In this document: one piece after another, positions 1 through 11,692 of the stretch | How the letters are laid out: each line of letters starts with the position of its first letter | How positions within the stretch are numbered: position 1 is the first letter of the stretch | From: Paraspadella gotoi | Lineage: Eukaryota > Chaetognatha | Length of the DNA: 64,000 nt | Reading direction: 5' to 3' | Assembly: GCA_051294375.1 (NCBI GenBank) | Contig: CM119268.1 | Coordinates: 14,147,037-14,211,036 of the forward strand | Notes under the pieces: generated by a model | Told to the model about the DNA's origin: nothing | Seen by the model: only the letters and a program-made list of their open reading frames with translations | Databases searched by the model: none | Program-made: the position numbers and the translations under genes

Positions 1-485
1 ATAATTTTGTTTCAAAACAACTCAAATTACTCGATAAGAAGTAATTCGTCTTGAGAGGAATTAGATCAAATCAGCAATCTTATCGCCCTTTACTTTTCTT
101 TAATTCTTAATCTTCGATCGATTGTCTTCTCGAGATTAAGTCGGACGTAGAATCTATCAATTGGATTCGATTTTGGCAGGATAGGATTGAGGCGAGAGTT
201 TCGACACCAAAATTTACGAAACGCCGTTTAATACTCGTCTGCTCAACTAATAAAATCTTTGAGTTGACAGTATATACCGTACACGGATAATATTTTTTTC
301 ACTTCAGAAAGTCGAACCTTTTCTTCGAGAAAATATTTAAAGCTAACTTTCTTATTTTATACAGCGATCTAGACCTAAAGCTATCGAAGTTCAGATCCTG
401 AAGTCCAGGCCTTTAAAAACATAGATAATCCTATTTAATCCATCCGAGTTCAGATTTATTAATTATACTGTACAATATTCAAACA

Positions 486-2589
486 TTACAAATCCGACTG
501 GCTTTCTTTCGTCGTGTCGTCCTCCGGTTCTTTGGAACGACGCCAAAAAGGTTGGAAAACAACCATGAGGCCGTCCTTCACCGCCAAGGCGATCGTTTCC
601 CTTCTGTTGAATTCTTCGTGCACGGCTTCAGAGAGGACTCCTAGCGACGTCCAGAAGCATTTTCGAAACTAGAAATTGAGGATATAAATGGTTAAGTGGC
701 AACAAAATAGCAATGATAGCCAAACATTATAAACGCTGTCGCTGAGCTATAAACATTAAAAATACTGTTTCGATTTGGGGAAAAAAAATTAGTTAAGAAA
801 TATTGCCATAAATTGAATTATGAATCTAAAAAAATTTACAGATAGATATTTTCTGGTGGTTCTTTGCAATGAGACTGAAAATAATTCCAAACTTACAATG
901 GGATCGCATTTGAGCAGAATAAAGAGATTGAGGGAGGAGTAGAGCGTCGAGAAAAATCTGGACATTAGCCAAAGAATTGCGCTCTTCTGAACGAAGTGCG
1001 CCACGACGTAGGGAAAGTGGCTGAAGAATAATAATAAAAATGAAAATAATTGATAATAATTGATAATAATTGATAATAATTCTCAGTAGAGAGCGAAATC
1101 GTTTTGCATTGCAAAACATTGCCAAACCCTTAAAGGCTTAACTCGCCAGCAAAAGGCGGAGAGAAGCATGACGAGGACGTGGATCTTGAGTCGGTCCTCG
1201 AACCCGCCCACTCTCTTCACGTTGGCCTCCTGCATCCGCTGCTGCAGCGCCACCTTGATCGTCACCATCATCGCAGACGTCACCATCAACATCGTCAAAC
1301 AGCAGACGGCGTAGAGGCCGCCGAGGAATTGATGAACCTGAATGGATTTTGACGCAAAATGAAAAACGTTCCAATTTCTGATTCTTCTCCGCAATCACAA
1401 ATTCGTATTCGCTGCTTCATTTTGCTTGAATTTATTATTTGAGAATTATTCGATTATTGTAGGTTTAATTCTGTGACTATGAAATACACCATCACATCTA
1501 CATTTTTAGAATTATTATACCACCTCATTGATAGGGAAGCCAGATTCTCTGGGGGTGAATAAACGTGACTGTGCGAGAGTCTTGATTGAAAGCTTACAGG
1601 GACCCTGCTATGTCATTATCTTTTAAGAGTGATGGGGGCCTTAAACCACCAAAGCCAGTCCGAAGTCAAGGGCAAGATCCCTTATTTATTAATTGAATGG
1701 TTGTACCAATTTCATGTCACAACAACGTCGACAACAACTCCAAACGCTCTCGTCTCACGATTCTCGGCGCGGTGAAGACGGTGATCCACATGACGGTGAC
1801 GTAAGTGGCGGGGAAGAGGATCCCGCAGAAGAAGGATTCAACGACGATGCACTTGACCGGCTTAATCTGATCCGCACGGGCGAAGTTCAAGTCGTTCATG
1901 GAGAGGGCGCGCACCTTTTTGGGTAATGGCGGTGAGTTAAGACAACAGGGAGAATCGTGAGCTTTTATAGTTATTAGAGAAAATATCGTGAATAAGGAGC
2001 TAGAAGTTGGCTGAAGATGACTTTCCTGACCGCCATGAAAAGGGCCATCGGTTTGAAACCAAGCTTGGATCATTAGTTGATAGCTTTCGTCAACGAGACA
2101 CTGGGGTCACTACTGGAGATACGGTCTATTATTGACCGGGTGAACTTGGACAATATAATAAAATAAAACTGAAACTGGGGATTTTTTATTTTTTTTTTCC
2201 CTCACGATTCCGATGTAGACGACGAAGTTGAGCGTCGTGCATTTCGTCAAGAACCAATCGAGACACACGATTTGGACGCTCTCGCAATCCCCTGCGATTG
2301 GAGAAAATATCAATCAATCGATCAATAAATTAATCAATAAATCAGTCAACCAATAAAATTAAGATTGAAACAAAAAATCAATCAAATGAAAAATGAAACA
2401 ATTAATCAATAAAATCAATAAAATCAATACAAATGATAAAATCAATAAATCAACCATTCAATTCATTCAATCAATCAATCAATCAATTGATCAATCAATC
2501 ACTCAAATCAATCAATCAAATAAAAATGATAAAATCAATCAATCAAATCAATCAATGAATCAATCAAATTAATCAATCAGTCAATCAAT

Positions 2590-2661
<72 letters not shown>

Positions 2662-3242
2662 TCCTGCTCGATCTTACCCTTAATCATCGGCAGAGCGCAA
2701 ATCCCTCTATCAAAGTGAGTGTCGTTGCTGATGTTCCTCACTCTCTCGTCCCTGATGGATTTGCTCTCCACGTCGAAGTTGGCGCGATACCCGTCCGCCC
2801 CGAAAATCTTGACNNNNNNNNNNNNNNNNNNNNNNNNNNNNNNNNNNNNNNNNNNNNNNNNNNNNNNNNNNNNNNNNNNNNNNNNNNNNNNNNNNNNNNN
2901 NNNNNNNNNNNNNNNNNNNNNNNNNNNNNNNNNNNNNNNNNNNNNNNNNNNNNNNNNNNNNNNNNNNNNNNNNNNNNNNNNNNNNNNNNNNNNNNNNNNN
3001 NNNNNNNNNNNNNNNNNNNNNNNNNNNNNNNNNNNNNNNNNNNNNNNNNNNNNNNNNNNNNNNNNNNNNNNNNNNNNNNNNNNNNNNNNNNNNNNNNNNN
3101 NNNNNNNNNNNNNNNNNNNNNNNNNNNNNNNNNNNCTCCTCGTCAGCGCGTGAATGATGAGAGAGTTACAGGCGACGGAGAAGAGAGCGAGAACGAGCTC
3201 GGGGATCATGAGCAGGCGGAGCGGTTGGTCGTATAGGCCCAT
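486..3242 (-). CDS. Orphan seven-transmembrane receptor (rhodopsin-like GPCR), 7 exons, partly in a gap
   Basis: Predicted plasma-membrane receptor of about 350 residues; ligand unknown. Exons in transcript order: 3242 to the gap (rest visible in the second copy, 11541-11692), about 2678 to the gap (second copy up to 11350), 2206-2291, 1759-1914, 1143-1337, 897-1020 and 486-668, with GT donors and AG acceptors. The start ATG (3240-3242) leads straight into TM1 (MIPELVLALFSVACNSL). TM3 is in exon 3 (CLDWFLTKCTTLNFVVYIGI), TM4 in exon 4, TM5-TM6 in exon 5 and TM7 in exon 6, ending LKCDPI followed by FRKCF, a helix-8-like continuation. Exons 3-5 join in phase and the last two join in phase. The exon 1/2 and 5/6 junctions are each off by one base, so a boundary or base is wrong there. 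No family (nematode chemoreceptor, peptide receptor and so on) is recognisable. A 7TM receptor is likely; its class is open. Confidence 0.7.
1520..1725 (-). mobile_element. R1 repeat, receptor intron copy
   Basis: Reverse-strand copy of R1 lying in the intron between the TM4 and TM5 exons of the 7TM receptor (1338-1758). It shares TGGCTTCCCTATCAATGA, CTTTGGTGGTTTAAGG and the ATTGGTACAACCA end with the 31605 copy. The duplicated locus repeats it at about 10030-10235. Confidence 0.65.
2299..2661. repeat. (AATC)n-type tetranucleotide array
   Basis: About 360 bases of imperfect TCAA/AATC repeats in the intron between receptor exons 2 and 3, becoming perfect towards 2661. The second copy has the matching array at about 10823-11176 with different unit numbers. 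Confidence 0.9.
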
Positions 3243-5332
3243 GACGAAAACAGGGGGGGGGATGGCAGGAGGAGGTGAGTTTAGGATCGAGGAAGATAGA
3301 AAAGGGATGGGGAAAAGTAAAGGGAAGGTGGAAGCTTAAAGAGAGAGAGAGAGGGTTAAGGATATAAAAAAGAAAGAAAGAATAGGAAAAGGTTAGGAGA
3401 ATAAAAAAAAATTAAAGGAGTTTCCGAACGGAATTTTTTTTTTTTATTTGTAAGCGAGGCGGATTTTCTTATGGCTTCGATGGCAACGCAATAATCTTTG
3501 CCACTTAGTTTTAGCCGAGGGGAAATTCCGGGTGGATTTTTTNNNNNNNNNNNNNNNNNNNNNNNNNTCTGGGGGGGGGGGAATGTCCCGTGTGAATGAG
3601 TCGAGAAAAAAAAAGATCGTCAACGGCCGGGTTTTCTTTTTCAATTAGTCATCGAAATAGTTTATTGTTTACCAAAAAAAAAAACTTATTAGTGAGGAGC
3701 AGAGCTTTACTAAAAGGAAAAGTCTTTGGTTACGATGTACTGTCAGCGTCACCTCCTCGGGTATTTTTCTCATTGATTCAAAAAAAGAAAAGAGAATCAG
3801 CGAAAAAGGAGCAAAACAGTTGATCGACTTATCGCTGAACTGGTTACAAACGCAGACCCTCATAATTTTAATTCCTCTCAGTGAATCGCGCTATTCGGAC
3901 AGTATTCACGTTAGGATATTGATTATTGCGAAATAAACTAATTCAATCACTATTTACGAAAGATAAACATTTTATTACTATCAAGAATGTTGTGGCTTTG
4001 AAAAATAAATTAAAAATAATATTTACAATCGTTAAAAAGACAATAGCGCCTTTAACTTTTATGAGCAATATTGTGAAAAAAATTTAATAAAAAAAGTCAA
4101 ATATTGTAAAGAAAGTGGAACCTTTTAAAAGGAAGAAGAGAAAATACGTAATAACGCCCTGCGGAATTCAAGACATCTTCACGTTTCTTTCGGCCCGCGA
4201 AGAGTCTCTTAGGGAAAATTTTGATCCGATAAGATTCCCCCCCCTCAATCCCCCCCCCCGACTTTTCCTCTCTCGGGTTTTACATCCACCCCCCCCCTTT
4301 CGACGTCCCCGCTTTTCCGCTCTCCTCGCGACACTTTTCTTGAACCGCGTTTTATGTTCCACGTAAAAAACAAAAAAGCTTCCGTGTTCCGCCGACTGAT
4401 GTCAGCGCCAGTCGTCTCCTCGAACCGAGAACGAAATAAAAACAAAAGGGGCGAGAAGAGCGGGGAGTGAGGAAAGACGTTTACGAGCGATAATCGCCAG
4501 CGCCATCTATCTTCTTCTTTTTATGTTTTTTTTTTTCTCTTTCTCTTTCTCCTTTGGAGATGGTGTCTGTGTTTTTCCGCGAGGCGCGCCGCGTCCGGGG
4601 ATGTCGATGGGCCGCGTGGCGAGATGGTGAGGATGGGGCAATCTGAGTGAGAAGATGGTGAGCGGGTTGGACCGAAAGATGGCGTCTTTCAGGAAGGAGA
4701 CTGATATTTTGTAAGTAAAACAGAGGAATATATATTATATATTACTATATGGGCTGTTGGTTTATGTTGTACTATTAATTTTTAATGGAAAATTTGAAAC
4801 TAACTAAAGTTGTTCGTTACTTCAAGGATAAACGTACGCTTGAAAATGGTTTTTTTTCGGTCACAAATTTCTATGAAAAATATATAATGTTTTATTTTCG
4901 TTCTTGTATATCGCGTATTATCGTGACGCGGTATACGGTAACGTCAGCACTCTCCTATTAACTTCTTGTTACAAACAAAAAATAACTTTATTTAAAAAGA
5001 GGAACCGTTTATTTTCCGACAGTCAATCAATGGCAATGCAGTTCATGAAGCATTAGTAAACAAACGTTAAATCAGCATTCAACAACGATGTTACGTTGAG
5101 GCACCAAAACTACGTTAAGAAACAGAAAAACAAATTTTGAAGTCAGCGCTCGCGACGAATGAATCGCAAAAGTGAACGGCAGTGACGCGACTGACGCCGG
5201 CAATGACGGAATCGAAAGATGGCGCCAGGGAAGAAACCAATGCAAACGACATCATTTTCCCGGCGCCAACGAAGGACGCCGACGTCCGCCGGCGCCACCG
5301 ACGATGCCAAAGGCGAGGATTCTCCGCCGGCG

Positions 5333-5993
5333 TCACCGCCTGTCATCTCTTCGACTCAACTCTTCCTCCATGAGGCGGAACGAGGGCCTCTTGTGAGAAT
5401 CTTTTCGTTCCAACATCGAAGAAGAAGAGCGTAGATGTCGCGCGCCTATCGACTCCGGACGTGGAAAGACGATAACCTGAAAGAGAATCCTGCCTCGGTT
5501 ACGTATAATTCTTTCTTTGATGTGGGTCTTTATTTAAGCTTCACACGCTCACTCTATCTCACTCTCTGACGGGGCGATGTGAAAATGTATGTACTATACC
5601 CCGCTTTGTAATGCTAATCGAAACGTATTGTAATGCTAAATACGTCTTTCTTTCGTCAGTTAAATTTATTGCGTGAAAGAAAGTTGAGTTGAAAAAAAAA
5701 AAAATTATAAAACCACAAAAGAATTTTTATATCGACGTTTCTCCACCCCACATATAAAAGCGAAGCAGAATTGGGGAATTTTCCATCAGCCCTGAACACC
5801 AACTTCCTTATCACGTTCTGTCCTATCATCTCCCCCTATTTCTCAAACGCCTCCTCTTTTTAATCTCTTTCCCCCCCTCCCCTCCCCTCACCCCCGAAAT
5901 AAGTAAACCAAAAGTGACTCGGAACAAAATAGATTCGCGTAGAATCAGAATATCCCGGCAATTATTATCAACAACATTCTTTCACCGTTTTCT

Positions 5994-6063
<70 letters not shown>

Positions 6064-6197
6064 CCTCTCTCTCTCTCTCTCTCGCCTGTTTGGAGGAGAG
6101 CGAGAATTCGGAATTTCTTTTCCGAAATAGGGCGTGTCCCCGCGCGTTGTAGATCTCGTAACACGTGATCCCGAAACTCCATACGTCGCTTTTGATG
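5333..6197 (-). pseudogene. Duplicate of the last two tyrosine-kinase exons, frame-broken
   Basis: The exon at 5333-5476 matches the terminal kinase exon at 13767-13906 but is 144 bases long instead of 140. The exon at 6086-6197 matches 14517-14629 but is 112 bases instead of 113. The extra and missing bases break the kinase frame after the YTRGDTPYFGK motif. No further upstream kinase exons follow this copy, so it cannot make a kinase. It belongs to copy A of the long duplication and is probably an assembly double of the real exons. Confidence 0.7.
5997..6082. repeat. (CT)n microsatellite
   Basis: About 85 bases of almost pure CT dinucleotide, equivalent to the longer tract at 14411-14515 in the second copy. 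It directly abuts the 5' splice site of the duplicated kinase exon on the minus strand. Confidence 0.95.
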
Positions 6198-6324
6198 CTG
6201 CCAACGAGTTTGTAAACAAACCATGTTTAAGATAACGTTAATCAGGTTCATTTGTTTTACATGACCGTATTTAACTTTTTAATATTTTAGTTTTCCAGTT
6301 ATTGTCATTGTTATCTCTCTCTTA

Positions 6325-7262
6325 AAAAAAAACTTATTAGTGAGGAGCAGAGCTTTACTAAAAGGAAAAGTCTTTGGTTACGATGTTACTGTCAGCGTCA
6401 CTCTCGGTATTTTTCTCATTGATTCAAAAAAAGAAAAAGAGAATCAGCGAAAAAGGAGCAAAACAGTTGATCGACTTATCGGCTGAACTGGTTACAAACG
6501 CAGACCCTCATAATTTTAATTCCTCTCAGTGAATCGCGCTATTCGGACAGTATCACGTTAGGATATTGATTAATTGCGAAATAAACTATTCAATCACTAT
6601 TTACGAAAGATAAACATTTTATTTACTATCAAGAATGTTGAGCTTTGAAAAATAAATTAAATAATATTTTACAATCGTTAAAAAGACAATAGCGCTTTAA
6701 CTTTTATGAGCAATATGCTGAAAAAAATTTAATAAAAAAGTCAAATATTGTAAAAGAAAGTGGAACCTTTTAAAAGGAAGAAGAGAAAATACGTAATAAC
6801 GCCCTGCGGAATTCAAGACATCTTCACGTTTCTTCGGCCCGCGAAGAGTCTCTTAGGGAAAATTTTGATCCGATAAGATNNNNNNNNNNNNNNNNNNNNN
6901 NNNNNNNNNNNNNNNNNNNNNNNNNNNNNNNNNNNNNNNNNNNNNNNNNNNNNNNNNNNNNNNNNNNNNNNNNNNNNNNNNNNNNNNNNNNNNNNNNNNN
7001 NNNNNNNNNNNNNNNNNNNNNNNNNNNNNNNNNNNNNNNNNNNNNNNNNNNNNNNNNNNNNNNNTTTTTCTTGAACCGCGTTTTATGTTCCACGTAAAAA
7101 ACAAAAAGCTTCCGTGTTCCGCCGACTGATGTCAGCGCCAGTCGTCTCCTCGAACCGAGAACGAAATAAAAACAAAAGGGGCGAGAAGAGCGGGGGAGTG
7201 AGGAAAGACGTTTACGAGCGGATAATCGCCAGCGCCATCAATCTTCTTCTTTTATGTTTTTT
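6325..7262. repeat. Third partial copy of the duplicated segment
   Basis: This stretch repeats about 3685-4530 (and 12115-12960) with scattered one-base indels and a gap at 6880-7064. It joins copy A abruptly at about 6320, in the middle of what is a kinase intron in copy B. It has no coding content. Confidence 0.75.
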
Positions 7263-8098
7263 TTNNNNNNNNNNNNNNNNNNNNNNNNNGAGAGAGAGAG
7301 AGAGCGAGAGAGAGAAGAGAGAGACAATGGTTTGGATGGGGGTGGAAGACTCAGAAGGATAAAACGGTGGGGGCCGGAAGAAAGCAAGGTGGAAATGATA
7401 TCGCGTGTTGTTGTTGTCCGTTCGTTGACGTCGTCTTCGCCGGTGGTAGTCCGTCCGTCGACCGCTAATGCGTTGGAGAGAATCGAGCGGGTGACGCCTT
7501 CCTTAAATTCCCTTTAATGTAAATCGGTTGTTCGTCGTCGCTCGCGTTGTTATTTGTTTGGTGAAACGTCGTTGCGGCTAAGATGCAAGGGAAGTCAACC
7601 CTCGTTAACTTTATCGATGTGTTCGTGTCTGACGAGAGAGTAGTCAATTCAGCCTACGATGCGTTGTTGTCGGATTTCAGTTTTCCCCTTTTTTAAATGT
7701 ATTTTGTATTTATGTACGATACATATTTAAAAAAATGGAGAAGGACAATTTTTTGTTTCCGACAACTATTCGGCTAATTTGCACTGAAAATTGAAACAAG
7801 GAGAAGAGAGAGAAGAGAGAGAGAGAAGATGAAGAGAGAGAGAGAGAGAGAGAGGGGAGAGAGAGAGAGAGAGAGGGATGAGATAGGTGTGGTGTGAGAC
7901 AGAGAGTAAAGATAGTAAGGTCAAAAATTAAATAAATGTTAAAAATTTAATTTTTCTAATATATCTAGGAATATATAGAGCCACATTGTTGTTTGTTTTA
8001 AATTTTTTAAGTATCCATATCACGTATATTGTAATTTGGAATTAAACCAATTTGATCATCATCTTCCTCATTCTCTCACTCGTGGCGGAATTCGACGC

Positions 8099-8299
8099 CT
8101 ATCGTTTCGCCTTGGGAGGAACGTCTTTGGAACTCGTTTGCGTGATATCTCGACAAAAGGTTCGTTTTAACCGACGCCAGTAGTCCCGACACACGATCTT
8201 GAAGACGACGTCGAACGCTTCTTCGTCGTCATGGCGACAAGTGTGTTCTTTCGTCTGATCCGTGTTCCGTGGGGTTTCACGCAAAAAACTTTTGGCCAT
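8099..8299 (-). CDS. Unrecognised 66-residue basic ORF or last exon
   Basis: The spacer 7290-8480 sits between the duplicated segments. It contains this minus-strand reading frame, opening with ATG at 8297-8299 and closing with a stop at 8099-8101. The middle (FDVVFKIVCRDYWRRLKRTF) reads like ordinary protein, with C-rich third codon positions as in the neighbouring real exons and no low-complexity sequence. It could be a 3' exon of a gene lying mostly outside the window, or a short independent gene. I recognise no family. The rest of the spacer holds GA tracts around 7800-7880, a GC-rich stretch at 7370-7640 with a 37-codon plus-strand ORF from 7583, and otherwise AT-rich DNA. Confidence 0.35.
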   Translation of the reverse strand: MAKSFLRETPRNTDQTKEHTCRHDDEEAFDVVFKIVCRDYWRRLKRTFCRDITQTSSKDVPPKAKR

Positions 8300-8972
8300 T
8301 TATAAAACTAATATTTCTTATTATTTAGTTTTCACGAATATTTAAAAAATGAGTCGGAGTAGACAAGCAACGATTAAACAATCATAACGTGTAATGAAAA
8401 AATTGGCCAGAGAGCTTTTTGTGCGAGGAATGAACTTTCTTAAAGTCATGAAAACCAAAAATGATCGAAATGGAGATTAAAATTTTTTTCAAACACAACT
8501 CAAATTACTTCGATAAGAAGTAATTCGTCTTTGAGAGGAATTAGATAAATCAAGCAATCTTAATCGCCCTTACTTTTCTTTAATTCTTATATTTCGATCG
8601 ATTGTCTTCTCGAGATTAAGTCGGACGTAGAATCTTCAATTGGATTCCGATTTTTGGCAGGATAGGATGAGGCGAGTAGTTCGACAACCAAATTTACGAA
8701 ACGCCCGTTTAATAACTCGCTGCTCAACTAATAAAATCTTTGAGTGACAAGTATATACCGTTACAAGGTATAATATTTTTTTCACTTCAGAAAGTCGAAC
8801 CTTTTTCTTCGAAGAAAATATTTTAAAGCTAACTTTTTCTTATTTTATACAGCGATCTAGACCTAAAGCTATCGAAAGTTCAGAATCCTGAGTCCAGCCT
8901 TTAAAAAACAATAGATAATCCATATTTAAATCCATCCGATTTCAGATATAATTATACTGTCAATATTCAACA

Positions 8973-11102
8973 TTACAAATCCGACATGGCCTTTCTTCGT
9001 CGTGTCGCCTCCGGTTCTTTTGGAACGACGCCAAAAAGGTGGAAAACAACATAGGCCGTCCTTTTCAAACCGCCAAGGCGAATCGTTTCCCCTTCGTTGA
9101 ATTTCTTCGTTCACGTGCTTCAAGAGAGACCCTATGCGACGTCCAGAAGCATTTTTCGAAACTAGAAATTGAGGATATAAATGGTTAGTTGGCAACAAAA
9201 TAGCAATGATAGCCAAACATTATTAAAACGCTGTCGCTGACTATATAAACATTAAAATATCTGTTTCGATTTGGGAAAAAAATTAGTTAATGAAATATTG
9301 CCATAAATTGAATCATGAATCTAAAAAAAATTACAGATAGATATTTTCTGTGGTGTCTTGAATGACGGAGAAAGGTGCAACCTGAATAATCCCAAACTAC
9401 AATGGCGATCGCATTTGAGCAGAATAAAGAGATTGGGGGAGAGAGCGTCGAGAAAAATCTGGACATAGCCAGAAGAATTGCGCTCTTCTGAAACGAAGTG
9501 CGCCACGACGTCAGGGAAAGTGGCTGAAGAATAATAAATTAAAAATGAAATGAATTGATAATAATGATAATAATTGATAATAATTCCAGTAAGAGGAAAA
9601 TCGTTTGCATTGCCAAACATTCCAAAACCTCTAAAGCTTAACTCGCACAGCAAAGAGCGGAGAGAAGCATGAACGAGGGACGTGGATTTCTTTGAGTCGG
9701 TCCTCGAACCCGCCCACTCTTCTTCACGTTGGCCTCCGCATCCGCTGCTGCAGCGCCATCCTTGATTCGTCACCATCATCGCAGACGTACCTCACATCGT
9801 CAAACAGCAGACGGCGTAAGGCCGCCGAGAATTGATGAACCTGAATGGATTTGACGTTCAAAATGACAAAACGTTGCCAATTTTCCATGATCTTCTCCGC
9901 AATCACAAAATTCGTATTCGACTGGCTTCATTTTGCTTGAATTTATTATTGAGAATTATCGATTATTGTAGGTTTAATTCTGTGACTATGTGAAATACAC
10001 CATCACATCTACATTTTTTGAATTATTATACCACCTCATTGATAGGGAAGCCAGATTCTCTGGGGTGAATAAACGTGACTGTGCGAGAGTCTTGATTGAA
10101 AGCTTACAGGGACCTGCTATGTCATTTATCTTTTAAGAGTGATGGGGCCTTAAACCACCAAAGCCAGTCCGAAGTCAGGGGCAAGATCCCTTATTTATTA
10201 TTGAATGGTTTGTACCAATTTCATGTCACAACAACGTCGACAACAACTCCAAACGCTCTCGTCTCACGATTCGTCGGCGCGGTTGAAGACGTGATCCACA
10301 TGACGGTGACGTAAGTGGCGGGGAGAAGGATCCCGCAGAAGAAGGATTCAACGACGATGCACTTGACCGGCTTAATCTGATCCGCACAGGGCGAAGTTCA
10401 AGTCGTTCATGGAGAGGGCGCGCACCTTTTTGGGTAATGGCGGTGAGTTAAGACAACAGGGAGAATCGTGAGCTTTTTATAGTTATTAGAGAAAATATCG
10501 TGAATAAGGAGCTAGAAGTTGGCTGAAATGACTTTCCTGACGCCATGAAAAGGGCCATCGTTTGATAACCAAGCTTGGATCATTATGTTGATATGCTTTC
10601 GTCAACGAGACACTGGGGTCACTAACTGGAGATACAGTCTATTATTGACCGGGTGAACTGGACAATATAATAAAATGAAACTGAAACTGGGGATTTTTTA
10701 TTTTTTTTTTTCCTCACGATTCCGATGTAGACGACGAAGTTGAGCGTCGTGCATTTCGTCAAGAACCAATCGAGACACACGATTTTGGACGCTCTCGCAA
10801 TCCCCTGCGATTGGAGAAAATATCAATCAATCGATCAATAAATTAATCAATAAATCAGTCAACCAATAAAATAAAGATTGAAAAAAAAAATCAATCAAAT
10901 GAAAAATGAAACAATTAATCAATAAAAATCAATAAAAATCAATACAAATTAAAATCAAAAAAATAAATTCAACCATTCAATCATTCAATCAATCAATCAA
11001 ATCAATCACTCAAATCAATCAATCAAATAAAAATGATTAAATCAAATCATCAAATCAATCAATGAATCAATCAAATTAATCAATCAGTCATCAATCAATC
11101 AT

Positions 11103-11144
<42 letters not shown>

Positions 11145-11433
11145 TCAATCAATCAATCAATCAAATCAATCATCAATTCCTGCTCGATCTTACCTTAATC
11201 ATCGCAGAGCGCAAATCCCTCTATCAAAGTGAGTGTCGTTGCTGATGTTCCTCACTCTCTCGTCCCTGATGGATTTGCTCTCCACGTCGAAAGTTGGCGC
11301 GATACCCGTCCGCCCCGAAAATCTTGACCAGGGCGAGAGAATGTCGAGGCCTGAAACGAGAGTCTGGAATTATTTTTTAAAACTTATTTCTGGAAAAAAA
11401 TACAAAATGAATGCTTTAAATCTATCTCTGATT

Positions 11434-11526
<93 letters not shown>

Positions 11527-11692
11527 AACGGCGTACTCACAGGCGAGAATGACGAGTCTGACCGATTGAGCCGTCAGGCGCCGCCTCCTCGTCAGCGCGT
11601 GAATGATGAGAGAGTTACAGGCGACGGAGAAGAGAGCGAGAACGAGCTCGGGGATCATGAGCAGGCGGAAGCGGTTGGTCGTATAGGCCCAT
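8973..11692 (-). pseudogene. Second, frame-broken copy of the 7TM receptor
   Basis: This repeats the receptor at 486-3242 exon for exon, but one-base insertions and deletions break every exon from TM4 to TM7. Examples are an extra base in the TM4 exon near 10387, several in the TM5-TM6 exon at about 9650-9840, and one near 9512 in the TM7 exon. Exon 1 also has an extra base after the start region, which shifts the first ATG out of frame. It is still useful because it covers the part of exons 1 and 2 hidden by the gap at 2814-3135. Indels at this density, spread equally through exons and introns, look more like uncorrected sequencing error than decay. I therefore think it is the same gene assembled twice, but a real pseudogene copy cannot be excluded. 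Confidence 0.6.
11440..11524. repeat. (CT)n microsatellite in receptor intron 1
   Basis: About 85 bases of pure CT dinucleotide between exon 1 (11541-11692) and exon 2 of the receptor copy. The corresponding place in the first copy is a run of N (2814-3135), so this tract probably caused that gap. Confidence 0.95.

Larger units (their letters stand above)
1..6310. repeat. Long direct duplication, copy A
   Basis: Positions 1 to about 6310 align colinearly with about 8485-14745. The stretch 3570-5050 is nearly identical to 12000-13460, including the poly-C runs. 1-2640 against 8485-11170 differs by many single-base indels. The copy contains the 7TM receptor and the last two exons of the tyrosine kinase. 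Base pairs 3680-5100 hold no gene I can recognise; they are AT-rich with one GC-rich patch around 4560-4640. Confidence 0.85.

Noticed and set aside
2299-2661. CRISPR-like array from regular short repeats
   Set aside because: It is a simple AATC tetranucleotide repeat without unique spacers, and the genome is eukaryotic.
4115-4445. Open frames of 64-83 residues in the poly-C region, present in both long copies
   Set aside because: They depend on runs of seven to ten C, read through on both strands, and have no splice sites or recognisable motifs.
8973-11692. A second functional 7TM receptor gene
   Set aside because: Indels break most exons and are equally frequent in introns, which fits sequencing error in a duplicated assembly segment.
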